64,000 nucleotides of DNA from DIGJ01 sp041739345 (GTDB lineage: Bacteria; Bacillota; Clostridia; Lachnospirales; Lachnospiraceae). Below the pieces are notes generated by a model. That model had not been told where the DNA came from and ran no database searches. It saw only the letters and a program-made list of their open reading frames with translations. Position 1 is the stretch's first letter; each line of letters starts with the position of its first letter. This document shows, in pieces, positions 32,543-40,170 of the stretch. The stretch lies in assembly GCA_041739345.1 (NCBI GenBank), contig JBGSNZ010000021.1:372001-436000 (forward strand). Direction: 5' to 3'. A program made the translations under genes and the position numbers.

Positions 32543-33556
32543 ATGGAAGCAATAAAAGATGGATGGTTATTTTTTCAAAATCAAATATTAGGTATGAAAT
32601 GGATCAATGAATTATTTGGAAACTTACTTACTATGATTGGATTCGATCTAAAAAGCAGAATAGGAGGAAGCTTACAGTTCTTTTTATATGATACAGTGAA
32701 AATTTTTATTTTGTTATCGATTTTAATCTTTATCATTAGTTATATACAAAGTTATTTTCCGCCAGAACGAACCAAAAAAATATTGGGGAATTTTCATGGA
32801 ATTAAAGCAAATATACTATCAGCTTTATTAGGTACGATAACCCCATTTTGCAGTTGCTCGTCAATTCCTTTGTTTATTGGATTTTCGAGTGCGGGATTAC
32901 CATTAGGCGTCACCTTTTCCTTTCTAATATCATCACCACTGGTTGATTTAGGCTCCTTAATTTTACTGATGAGTATTTTTGGAGGAAAGGTAGCGATTGC
33001 ATATGTAATTGTTGGGTTAATACTTGCTGTTATCGGTGGTACGTTAATCGAAAAATTAAAAATGGAAGATTATGTAGAGGACTTTATTAAAGGTGTAAAT
33101 CGTATTGATATAGATGCACCTGAGCTTACCAAACGGGATCGATGCATCTATGCAAAAGAGCAAGTTGTTGCTACGGTTAAAAAAGTATTTTTATATGTAT
33201 TCATTGGTGTTGGAATCGGTGCACTTATTCATAACTGGATACCAGAGAGTATCATTCAAAGCATATTAGGTTCCAATAATCCATTTTCTGTTATTTTAGC
33301 AACGCTCGTTGGAGTACCTATGTATGCAGATATCTTTGGAACACTACCGATTGCAGAAGCACTTTATTCAAAGGGTGTAGGTCTTGGAACCATATTAAGC
33401 TTTATGATGGGCGTAACGGCTTTATCCTTGCCATCTATGATTATGCTACGTAAAGCGGTAAAACCTAAGTTACTTGGCGTATTTTTTACCATTGTAACAG
33501 TAGGTATCATAATTATCGGTTATAGTTTTAATGCATTACAAATGTTTTTTAACTAA
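32543..33556 (+). CDS. arsP: ArsP-type permease (organoarsenical efflux, PF03773)
   Basis: 337 residues. ATG 32543 (AAGGA upstream) is preferred over an earlier in-frame ATG at 32456, which lies within a hairpin. About eight helices. The family hallmark TITPFCSCSSIPLFIGFSSAG carries the two conserved cysteines, followed by SFLISSPLVDLGSL, and the second half has LVGVPMYADIFGTLPIAEAL. ArsP proteins export trivalent organoarsenicals such as methylarsenite; others in the family have different substrates. Context between arsR and a cysteine-rich thioredoxin supports the arsenic role. Confidence 0.82.
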   Translation: MEAIKDGWLFFQNQILGMKWINELFGNLLTMIGFDLKSRIGGSLQFFLYDTVKIFILLSILIFIISYIQSYFPPERTKKILGNFHGIKANILSALLGTITPFCSCSSIPLFIGFSSAGLPLGVTFSFLISSPLVDLGSLILLMSIFGGKVAIAYVIVGLILAVIGGTLIEKLKMEDYVEDFIKGVNRIDIDAPELTKRDRCIYAKEQVVATVKKVFLYVFIGVGIGALIHNWIPESIIQSILGSNNPFSVILATLVGVPMYADIFGTLPIAEALYSKGVGLGTILSFMMGVTALSLPSMIMLRKAVKPKLLGVFFTIVTVGIIIIGYSFNALQMFFN

Positions 33557-33586
33557 CTATAAAATAAAAAATAAGGAGAAAATATT

Positions 33587-33964
33587 ATGGGATTATTCGG
33601 ATTTAAAAAGGAAACAGTAAAAGAAAAGGAAAAAGAAGAAGCACAAAATTGTTGTTGTGGAGGCGCATGCGATTGCAATGCAGAAAGTATGGAGAATGCA
33701 TGTGAATCGATAAACGAAGACAAATCAGTGAAAGTTCTTGGATCTGGTTGCGCAAAATGCAATGATTTGGAAGCCAATGTAAAAAAAGCATTGGAGCAGT
33801 TAGGTATGGATACTACCATTGAGCATGTAACCGATTTTTCTTTGATTGCAGCGTATGGTGTAATGACGACTCCTGCACTTGTTGTTGATGGAAAAGTGGT
33901 ATCCTACGGAAAAGTGTTAAAGACAGAAGAAGCCGTTAAGATTTTAGAAAAAGTCAGAGGATAA
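33587..33964 (+). CDS. Thioredoxin-fold protein with Cys-rich N-terminal tail
   Basis: 125 residues from ATG 33587 (SD AAGGAGAA). Residues ~1-45 are a charged linker with a cysteine cluster (NCCCGGACDCNAES). The rest is a small glutaredoxin-like domain of the TM0996/MTH895 type: VKVLGSGCAKCNDLEANVKKAL with the active CxxC, cis-Pro region VMTTPALVVDGKVVSYGKVL. Such proteins accompany ArsP-like permeases and arsenic operons. The cysteine tail could bind As(III). A leader element (B) begins at its stop codon. Confidence 0.8.
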   Translation: MGLFGFKKETVKEKEKEEAQNCCCGGACDCNAESMENACESINEDKSVKVLGSGCAKCNDLEANVKKALEQLGMDTTIEHVTDFSLIAAYGVMTTPALVVDGKVVSYGKVLKTEEAVKILEKVRG

Positions 33965-34067
33965 AGGTTGAAAGAAATCATTCAACCACAAGATTTGTGC
34001 CTGAACAAGTCACAGTCACAAACTTGCTATGCGCAAAAAAAAATGCGCAGGAATTGAGAGAAAAATG
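33956..34067 (+). promoter_or_regulatory. Leader element B (between thioredoxin and second arsR)
   Basis: AGAGGA, the thioredoxin stop TAA, AGG and TTG 33968. Hairpin 1 is GGTTGAA/TTCAACC. GATTTGTG is at 33992-33999. A long-range CAAG...CTTG stem encloses GTCACAGTCACA, and TGCGC/GCGCA forms a last hairpin before GGAATTGAG and ATG 34065. That ATG opens only four codons. It is a diverged duplicate of element A, and in the same orientation, so A and B flank arsR-ArsP-thioredoxin as direct repeats. Confidence 0.65.
33968..34057 (+). CDS. Putative leader peptide (29 aa) of element B
   Basis: TTG start six bases after AGAGGA, overlapping the thioredoxin stop region. The product begins MKEIIQPQDLCLNKSQ and ends KKMRRN. 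It has D-L-C at codons 9-11, matching the position of D-L-S in the leader at 18935 and one codon earlier than in the leader at 16442. Compared with element A in the same frame, several changes alter amino acids, so the RNA rather than the peptide may be what is conserved. Confidence 0.4.
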   Translation: MKEIIQPQDLCLNKSQSQTCYAQKKMRRN

Positions 34068-34126
34068 AAAGCCATTTAATGAATAGCCATTATAAAAAAT
34101 GGAGATTGTAACAAATGGCTTTCATT
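34064..34126 (+). repeat. 14-bp perfect inverted repeat
   Basis: AATGAAAGCCATTT (34064-34077) and AAATGGCTTTCATT (34113-34126) enclose 35 bases that contain a second small GCCATT/AATGG pairing. It lies between leader element B and the second arsR promoter region and may act as terminator or mRNA-stabilising structure. Confidence 0.55.
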
Positions 34127-34135
34127 ATACATAGT

Positions 34136-34163
34136 ATATGAGTATATACGTATATACGCATAT
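34136..34163 (+). promoter_or_regulatory. 28-bp near-perfect palindrome upstream of the second arsR
   Basis: The 28 bases consist of ATATGAGTATATAC followed by GTATATACGCATAT, symmetrical except for one pair. It ends directly before the SD AAGGAGG of the gene at 34178. Length, position and AT-rich symmetry are those of an ArsR-family operator. Confidence 0.7.
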
Positions 34164-34177
34164 AAGGAGGTGATGAT

Positions 34178-34531
34178 ATGATAGAGATACTAAAGGCAAT
34201 TTCAGATGAAACTAGGTTACGTATTTTCGCTCAAATAATAAAAGATGATATGTGCGTATGTGAAATCGAAGAATGTTTAGGATTAACACAGTCAAATGCT
34301 TCCAGGCACTTATCAATCATGAAAAAAGCGGGCATACTAGATAGCTATAAAATAGCACAATGGGCGTACTTTAAGGTGAGTGAGAAATTTATTTCGCAGG
34401 AAAAGGATCTTTATGAGTATTTAAAAGGCCATTTGTCTGAGATTTCTGGTTATGAAGAAGACTGTAAAAACTACAATAAGTGCAAAGCATGTGATTTGTG
34501 CAATTGCAAAGAAAAAAGCAAAGGAGAGTAA
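34178..34531 (+). CDS. arsR: ArsR-family metalloregulator (second copy)
   Basis: 117 residues, ATG 34178 after AAGGAGGTGATG. It has LKAISDETRLRIFAQI, the metal box MCVCEIEE with Cys26 and Cys28, recognition helix LTQSNASRHLSIMKKAG and wing YKIAQWAYFKV. The C-terminal tail is rich in cysteine (CKNYNKCKACDLCNC), offering a second As(III) site. It is not a recent duplicate of the first arsR. It probably controls the acr3-arsD-arsA section through the palindrome just upstream. Confidence 0.88.
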   Translation: MIEILKAISDETRLRIFAQIIKDDMCVCEIEECLGLTQSNASRHLSIMKKAGILDSYKIAQWAYFKVSEKFISQEKDLYEYLKGHLSEISGYEEDCKNYNKCKACDLCNCKEKSKGE

Positions 34532-34536
34532 AGCAA

Positions 34537-35595
34537 ATGAGCGATAAAAAAGTACAGGGGATAGGTTTTTTTGAACGCTATTTAACGATATGGGTTATTG
34601 TATGTATGGTAGTTGGCGTATTAATTGGTAAATTCATTCCGGCAATTCCATCCCTCTTAGGTAAATATGAATACGCGAATGTGTCCATACCAATTGCAAT
34701 CCTAATTTGGTTAATGATCTATCCGATGATGATGAAAGTCGATTTTCAAAGTATCAAAAACGTGAGAAAAAATCCAAAAGGTTTGTTTGTTACCTGGATT
34801 ACCAACTGGCTGATTAAACCATTTACCATGTTTGGTATTGCCTATTTTTTCTTTTACGTTGTATTTAAAGGGCTGATAACTCCAGAATTAGCAAAGGATT
34901 ATTTATCAGGAGCCATTTTGTTAGGAGCTGCTCCTTGTACCGCAATGGTATTCGTATGGAGTCATTTAACAAAAGGAAATCCTGCGTATACCGTTGTTCA
35001 GGTAGCAACCAATGATTTAATTATATTAGTTGCATTTACTCCAATTGTAGCGTTTTTATTAGGAGTCGGAGGCGTCACCATACCTTGGGCAACGCTTATA
35101 TTATCTGTCGTATTATTTGTAGTAATCCCACTGATTGGTGGAATTGCAACTAGAATTATCGTTACAAAGAAAAAAGGACTCAGTTATTTTCAAGAAACGT
35201 TTATACCTAAGTTTAGTAATGTCACCATTATTGGTCTATTATTGACTTTAGTGATTATCTTTTCTTTCCAAGGAACCATTATTCTTGAAAATCCATTGCA
35301 CATTTTGTTGATTGCGGTGCCACTTATCATTCAGACATTTTTAATTTTCTTTATTGCTTACTTTGCAAGTAAAGCATTAAAACTTCCACATAATATTGCT
35401 GCACCGGCTGGTATGATAGGCGCGTCAAATTTCTTTGAATTATCCGTTGCAGTAGCAATTGCTTTATTTGGAGCGAAAAGTCCGGTAGCATTGGCAACGA
35501 TTGTTGGTGTTTTGGTTGAAGTTCCAGTCATGCTTACCTTAGTAAAATTTGCTAATAAAACGGTAAGCTGGTTTCCAGAAGAAGACACAAAATAA
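34537..35595 (+). CDS. acr3: Acr3-family arsenite efflux permease
   Basis: 352 residues from ATG 34537 (AAAGGAGAG upstream, six bases after the arsR stop). About ten helices. Acr3 signatures: GFFERYLTIWVIVCMVVGVLIG, the conserved cysteine segment GAAPCTAMVFVWSHLTKG, YTVVQVATNDLIIL and APAGMIGASNFFELSVAVAI. It expels arsenite using the membrane potential. With ArsA encoded downstream it may also work as an ATP-driven pump. Confidence 0.93.
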   Translation: MSDKKVQGIGFFERYLTIWVIVCMVVGVLIGKFIPAIPSLLGKYEYANVSIPIAILIWLMIYPMMMKVDFQSIKNVRKNPKGLFVTWITNWLIKPFTMFGIAYFFFYVVFKGLITPELAKDYLSGAILLGAAPCTAMVFVWSHLTKGNPAYTVVQVATNDLIILVAFTPIVAFLLGVGGVTIPWATLILSVVLFVVIPLIGGIATRIIVTKKKGLSYFQETFIPKFSNVTIIGLLLTLVIIFSFQGTIILENPLHILLIAVPLIIQTFLIFFIAYFASKALKLPHNIAAPAGMIGASNFFELSVAVAIALFGAKSPVALATIVGVLVEVPVMLTLVKFANKTVSWFPEEDTK

Positions 35596-35741
35596 TGGCA
35601 TGTTAATGATAGAAGGAATGAGCTAAGGATAAAATGAATGATAGAATACGGATGATATTGTTTGTAGGTTTGGTTGTACAGATCAGATAATAATTTTTAA
35701 TAACATCAAAAAGTAAACTAAAAAAATTAGGAGAATTAACC

Positions 35742-36116
35742 ATGAAAAAAATGTATATCTATGAGCCAGCAATGTGTTGTTCCACTGGTCTTTGCGGCGT
35801 TTCTGTTAACCCTGAACTATTAAGAATTTCAACCGTATTCAATCATTTAACGCAAAACGGCGTGCAGGTGACTCGCTATAACTTATCGAGTAGCCCAAGG
35901 GCGTTTATGACAAATAGAACTGTAAATCAAATCGTTAAAACCAAAGGTGTAAAGGCATTACCGATTACCATCGTGGATAATGAAATTGTTAAAATGGAAG
36001 AGTATCCAACAAATGAAGAAATTGCCCGTTTTCTAGGTGTAACAGAAGACTATTTATGTATGGAAGTGAAGGATGTTGCTGCTTGCGATTGTTTAGATGG
36101 GAGCTGCTGTAAATGA
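35742..36116 (+). CDS. arsD: ArsD arsenic metallochaperone
   Basis: 124 residues from ATG 35742 (TTAGGAGAA). It starts MKKMYIYEPAMCCSTGLCG with the As(III)-transfer cysteines Cys12, Cys13 and Cys18. The thioredoxin-like core includes VTRYNLSSSPRAFMTNRTV and GVKALPITIVDNEIV, and further cysteine pairs lie at the tail (CDCLDGSCC). ArsD hands As(III) to ArsA and weakly represses ars operons. The 146-base gap before it shows no clear terminator. The ArsA ATG overlaps its stop. Confidence 0.93.
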   Translation: MKKMYIYEPAMCCSTGLCGVSVNPELLRISTVFNHLTQNGVQVTRYNLSSSPRAFMTNRTVNQIVKTKGVKALPITIVDNEIVKMEEYPTNEEIARFLGVTEDYLCMEVKDVAACDCLDGSCCK

Positions 36117-37855
36117 GAAAATATTTTAATCCTAGTGAAATTGAACTCACTAAATATTTATTTTTTACAGGAAAAGGTGGAGTTGGAAAAACCTCCACCG
36201 CCTGTGCGACCGCGGTAAGTCTTGCCGATAATGGAAAAAAGGTACTTTTAGTCAGTACAGATCCAGCATCGAATTTACAGGATGTCTTTGAAACAGATTT
36301 GGATGGAAAAGGCGTCGAGATTGATAAAGTTCCTGGTTTAGTAGTTGCAAACTTAGACCCAATTCAGTCAGCGGCTGAGTATCGGGAAAGTGTGGTTGCC
36401 CCTTATCGTGGAGAGTTGCCAGACGAAGTGATAAAAAATATGGAAGAACAGCTGTCGGGTTCTTGTACCGTTGAAATTGCTGCCTTTAATGAATTTTCTA
36501 CTTATATCACAGATAAAGATATTGCCATGAAATATGATTATATTATATTCGATACAGCACCAACCGGACATACGTTAAGAATGTTACAGCTTCCCTCTGC
36601 CTGGAGTAATTTTATTCGAGATAACACACATGGAGCATCTTGCTTAGGGCAGCTTTCTGGACTGGAAGATCGAAAAGAAATATACAAATTGGCAGTAAAA
36701 ATGCTTGCAAATAAAGAAATGACAACGCTTTTATTAGTAACAAGACCAGAAAATGCGCCTTTACGGGAAGCCGAGAGAGCATCCACAGAACTTCGTGACA
36801 TTGGAGTTTTAAATCAAGAGCTAATTATAAATGGATATTTAGAAGATTTTGATGATGAATTATCAGAAGCAGTCTTTGAAAAACAACAAGAAGCATTGGA
36901 TGCTATGCCAAAATTATTGGAAGATTTTCAGCAGTACTACATTCCATTGCGTGCTTATAACGTTATGGGGCTAGAAAATATAAGAAAATTTTTGAATTCG
37001 AATGTAGAAACCGTATCAAACGATCAATTACAGATAGAAAAACTATATTCTTTGAGTAATGTAATTGATGATATTTATCAGTCAAAGAAAAAAGTAATCT
37101 TTACAATGGGAAAAGGCGGAGTCGGTAAAACTACCGTAGCAGCTGCGATTGCACTCAGACTTGCTGCGAAGGGAGTAAAGGTTCATTTAACTACAACGGA
37201 TCCAGCCGCTCATCTAAAATATATTATGACGGAACAAGATAATATTACCATGAGCCATATCGATGAGCACGAAGTTTTGCAAAATTACAGAGAAAAAGTG
37301 TTAGGTAAAGCCATCGAAAGTCATTTGAGCGAGGAAGATATTGCATATATTGAGGAAGATTTACGTTCTCCATGTACACAGGAAATTGCGGTGTTCCGTG
37401 CTTTTGCAGAAATCGTTGACCGAGCAGATCAAGAAGTGGTCGTAATCGATACCGCTCCAACGGGACACACGTTGCTGTTACTGGATTCGACGCAAAGTTA
37501 TCATAAAGAAGTTCAAAGGACCATGGGAGATACGCCTGATTCGGTGAAAAAATTATTGCCACGACTTCGTAATGCAGCGGAAACAGAAGTCATCATTGTC
37601 ACATTGCCAGAAACAACACCATTCTTTGAGGCAAAACGATTAGAAGAAGATTTGAATCGCGCTGGTATTCATAGTAAATGGTGGGTAATCAATTCTTCGT
37701 TGTATGCAACAAATACAACCAACGGATTACTAAAAGCAAAAGCAAGTAATGAAGTAAAATGGATTAATAAAATTGCAGAAGTGGCAGATGGAAGTGTTGC
37801 TTTGATAAAGTGGAGCACGAAAGAACTAAAAGGTGAAGAACTACTAGAAATATAA
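36113..37855 (+). CDS. arsA: ArsA arsenite-stimulated ATPase
   Basis: 580 residues in two homologous halves. Each has a P-loop GKGGVGKT (residues 20-27 and about 334-341) and the DTAPTGHTL signature (147-155 and about 445). The three As(III)-binding cysteines of E. coli ArsA are matched by Cys118 (SGSCTVEIA), Cys177 (GASCLG) and Cys421 (SPCTQEIA). It powers arsenite export with Acr3 or ArsB and receives metal from ArsD. Start ATG 36113 overlaps the ArsD stop (ATGA). Confidence 0.94.
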   Translation: MRKYFNPSEIELTKYLFFTGKGGVGKTSTACATAVSLADNGKKVLLVSTDPASNLQDVFETDLDGKGVEIDKVPGLVVANLDPIQSAAEYRESVVAPYRGELPDEVIKNMEEQLSGSCTVEIAAFNEFSTYITDKDIAMKYDYIIFDTAPTGHTLRMLQLPSAWSNFIRDNTHGASCLGQLSGLEDRKEIYKLAVKMLANKEMTTLLLVTRPENAPLREAERASTELRDIGVLNQELIINGYLEDFDDELSEAVFEKQQEALDAMPKLLEDFQQYYIPLRAYNVMGLENIRKFLNSNVETVSNDQLQIEKLYSLSNVIDDIYQSKKKVIFTMGKGGVGKTTVAAAIALRLAAKGVKVHLTTTDPAAHLKYIMTEQDNITMSHIDEHEVLQNYREKVLGKAIESHLSEEDIAYIEEDLRSPCTQEIAVFRAFAEIVDRADQEVVVIDTAPTGHTLLLLDSTQSYHKEVQRTMGDTPDSVKKLLPRLRNAAETEVIIVTLPETTPFFEAKRLEEDLNRAGIHSKWWVINSSLYATNTTNGLLKAKASNEVKWINKIAEVADGSVALIKWSTKELKGEELLEI

Positions 37856-37878
37856 AACAAAAATAATAATGTGCCTAT

Positions 37879-37920
37879 AAACCGCAAACTTTTGTCATGC
37901 ATAAAGTTTGCGGTTTTATT
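37879..37920 (+). terminator. Intrinsic terminator of the arsenic operon
   Basis: AAACCGCAAACTTT (37879-37892) pairs perfectly with AAAGTTTGCGGTTT (37903-37916), ten-base loop, followed by TATTTTGTT. Confidence 0.85.
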
Positions 37921-37942
37921 TTGTTATTAATTGCCGAAAACA

Positions 37943-37975
37943 ATAGTTGACAATAACAACTATACACATTATTAT
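37943..37975 (+). promoter_or_regulatory. MarR-gene promoter with overlapping palindromic operator
   Basis: TTGACA (37947-37952), 17 bases, TATTAT (37970-37975). ATAGTTG (37943-37949) and CAACTAT (37957-37963) form a perfect inverted repeat around seven bases that covers the -35 box. This matches the usual shape of MarR-family operators and implies autorepression. Confidence 0.75.
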
Positions 37976-38004
37976 ATTTTTATTAAGCGATAAGGAGAAA
38001 TAAA

Positions 38005-38457
38005 GTGAATCAGTCAAATCAATTTAGAGAATATACCAGACTTTTAGAGAGAAAGTTAAATATGATAAATACCGACGATTGTTCTTGCTGCGAAGTGAAC
38101 GCCCTTCAATGCCATATCTTAGTAGAAATCGGGAGATGCCCGGGAAGTTCACTAAAAGACATTGCAATGATTGTAGAGGTAGATAAAAGCGTAGCCAGCA
38201 GAGCAGTGGAAGATCTCGTAAAGAGAGAAATGGTACTAAGAAAGCCATCAAAATCCGACAGAAGATGGGTGGAACTGGAATTAACTGATAAGGGATACGA
38301 ACGTTTTCAAAAAATAGAAACTGATATGAATCAGAAATTTCAAACGGTATTGGATGCAATTCCACAGGATAAACGAGATACGGTAATTGAATCATTAAAA
38401 TTGTATATTGAAGCATGTGATAATGTTTTGGAGGAAAAGGAAAATGATAATACGTGA
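38005..38457 (+). CDS. MarR-family regulator with a cysteine cluster
   Basis: 150 residues, GTG 38005 start after AAGGAGAAA. The winged helix is standard: LQCHILVEIGRCPGSSLKDIA, VDKSVASRAVEDLVKREMV, wing RKPSKSDRRWVELELTDKG. Just before the first helix of the DNA-binding domain lies DDCSCCE with Cys26, Cys28 and Cys29, a possible soft-metal site. It follows the arsenic operon and overlaps an ArsN-like acetyltransferase gene by 14 bases, so an arsenic-responsive MarR is a reasonable inference that is not proven. Confidence 0.82.
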   Translation: MNQSNQFREYTRLLERKLNMINTDDCSCCEVNALQCHILVEIGRCPGSSLKDIAMIVEVDKSVASRAVEDLVKREMVLRKPSKSDRRWVELELTDKGYERFQKIETDMNQKFQTVLDAIPQDKRDTVIESLKLYIEACDNVLEEKENDNT

Positions 38458-38929
38458 AATGACGGAAACAGATTGGGAAGCAGTTCGAGGGATTTACGAA
38501 CAGGCACTTGAGGAGGGGAAATCTACTTTTCAAACAGTAAGTCCTAATTATGAGCAATGGGATAATGGACATTTGAAGGATTGCAGATTTGTTGCAGAGA
38601 AGGAAGGTGTTATCTTAGGATGGGCTGCAATTGGAGCAACTTCTGCACGAGAGGTCTATAAAGGTGTTGTTGAAGTAAGTATTTATGTAGATAAAGAGGC
38701 TCAGAATCAGGGAGTTGGCAGCAGTCTGATGGAAAAACTGTGTGAAGAAAGCGAGTCATTCGGATATTGGTGCTTATACGCATCCATATTTACCATAAAC
38801 AAATCAAGTATTCAACTACATAAGAAATTCGGATTTCGTGAAATTGGTTATCGAGAAAAGATAGCAAAGGATAGATTTGGTGAGTGGCAGAATACCATTT
38901 TATTTGAACGAAGAAACACAATCGGATAA
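38444..38929 (+). CDS. ArsN/phosphinothricin-type N-acetyltransferase
   Basis: 161 residues from ATG 38444 (GGAGGAAAAGG inside the MarR gene). The GNAT pattern is that of the PAT/BAR group: IREMTETDWEAVRGIYEQAL, ATSAREVYKGVVEVSIYVDK, then QNQGVGSSLMEKLCEES for acetyl-CoA, ASIFTINKSSIQLHKKFGF and DRFGEWQNTILF. Members within arsenic loci (ArsN1) acetylate arsinothricin; stand-alone relatives acetylate phosphinothricin or methionine sulfoximine. The arsenic neighbourhood favours ArsN. Confidence 0.78.
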   Translation: MIIREMTETDWEAVRGIYEQALEEGKSTFQTVSPNYEQWDNGHLKDCRFVAEKEGVILGWAAIGATSAREVYKGVVEVSIYVDKEAQNQGVGSSLMEKLCEESESFGYWCLYASIFTINKSSIQLHKKFGFREIGYREKIAKDRFGEWQNTILFERRNTIG

Positions 38930-38953
38930 GTCATATTTAATTTTTTGATTTTA

Positions 38954-38995
38954 CCTAGTTATATGTTTTATGACATGGTAAAATATATAACTAGG
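38954..38995 (+). promoter_or_regulatory. 11-bp inverted repeat before the nuclease/ATPase pair
   Basis: CCTAGTTATAT (38954-38964) and ATATAACTAGG (38985-38995) are perfectly complementary across 20 bases. It is about 95 bases before the start at 39091. It may be an operator, or a terminator for the acetyltransferase, though no T-tract follows. Confidence 0.45.
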
Positions 38996-39090
38996 ATATA
39001 AGATTTTGTAGGAATCATCAGACTAATCGGTGGAAAGTTCGAATATGAGTATTGAAATAGATGTGAAACGATTGAGAAAGGAAATAAATA

Positions 39091-40170
39091 ATGAAAATAA
39101 TACATTGTAGTGATGTGCATTTGGATGCAGTAATGAAAACCAACTTGACCAGCGAGCAGGCGAAGGAAAGAAAAAATGAAATACTTTTAACTTTTACAAA
39201 AATGGTTGACTATGCAAAAGAAAACGATGTTAAAGTGATAATGATTGCAGGAGATCTATTTGATACAAAAAATGTATCTGCAAAAACGAGAAATGTAGTG
39301 AAAGACTGCATATTTAACAATCCTTCGATTGATTTCTTATACTTAAAAGGAAATCACGATTTTAATAGTTTCCTGAATGGACTGGAGGAAATACCTGAAA
39401 ATTTGAAGCTATTTTCTGATGAATGGACCAGTTATCAATATGATAATGTTGTTATTGCAGGAGTGGAATTGGATGAACATAATAGTAATACGATATATAG
39501 TTCTTTAATTTTTAATAAGAATGAAATTAACATTGTACTTATGCATGGACAGGAATCGAAGTATTTAGCTAAGGATAAAGCGGAGATAATTAATCTTGGT
39601 GCAATGAAAAATAAAAATATTGATTACTTAGCACTGGGGCATATTCATTCATATAAAGAAAGCCAGCTTGATCAGAGGGGAATTTATTGCTATTGTGGCT
39701 GCCTTGAAGGAAGAGGTTTTGACGAATGTGGTGAAAAAGGATTTGTTTTGTTAGACACTGAAAATGGAAAGTCAGAACATCAGTTCATTAACTTCTCTAG
39801 ACGTGTAATATATGAAATATCAGTAGATGTTTCTGGAATGGAAACTACAAATGAGGTTGATGTGGCTATTCGCGAGAATATCAATAGTATACCAAAAGAA
39901 AGTTTAGTAAAGATTCTTTTAACAGGCAATGTAAGCATAGATTCCGAAAGAAATATAAATTACTTAATGAAGAAATATAGTGATATATTCTATGCATTTA
40001 AAATCTACGATCAAACAAAACTTGCTATAAACATAGAGGATTACCGGTATGATGCTTCCTTAAAAGGAGAATTTATACGCTTAGTACTGCAACAAAATTA
40101 TACAGAACAAGAGAAGAAGGAAGTTATTGAAACTGGACTGAAAGCATTAGCTGGAGAGGAGATTGAGTAA
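39091..40170 (+). CDS. SbcD/YhaO-like DNA-repair metallophosphoesterase
   Basis: 359 residues, ATG 39091 with SD AAAGGAAA. All calcineurin-type metal motifs are visible: SDVHLDA, IAGDLFDTKN, LKGNHDFN, VLMHGQES and LGHIHSYK. Length and order match Mre11/SbcD-type nucleases, especially the YhaO group, which act on DNA ends with a Rad50/SbcC-like ATPase. The partner gene follows with a one-base overlap (TAATG). Confidence 0.87.
   Translation: MKIIHCSDVHLDAVMKTNLTSEQAKERKNEILLTFTKMVDYAKENDVKVIMIAGDLFDTKNVSAKTRNVVKDCIFNNPSIDFLYLKGNHDFNSFLNGLEEIPENLKLFSDEWTSYQYDNVVIAGVELDEHNSNTIYSSLIFNKNEINIVLMHGQESKYLAKDKAEIINLGAMKNKNIDYLALGHIHSYKESQLDQRGIYCYCGCLEGRGFDECGEKGFVLLDTENGKSEHQFINFSRRVIYEISVDVSGMETTNEVDVAIRENINSIPKESLVKILLTGNVSIDSERNINYLMKKYSDIFYAFKIYDQTKLAINIEDYRYDASLKGEFIRLVLQQNYTEQEKKEVIETGLKALAGEEIE

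Noticed and set aside
32024..34067. Elements A and B as an arsenic riboswitch
   Set aside because: The same architecture precedes VOC and CocE genes without arsenic context, and the elements carry leader ORFs; a metal-specific riboswitch is not supported.
38024..38572. Minus-strand open frame opposite the MarR gene
   Set aside because: It overlaps MarR and the acetyltransferase, both with clear motifs and SD sites; composition is that of an antisense shadow.
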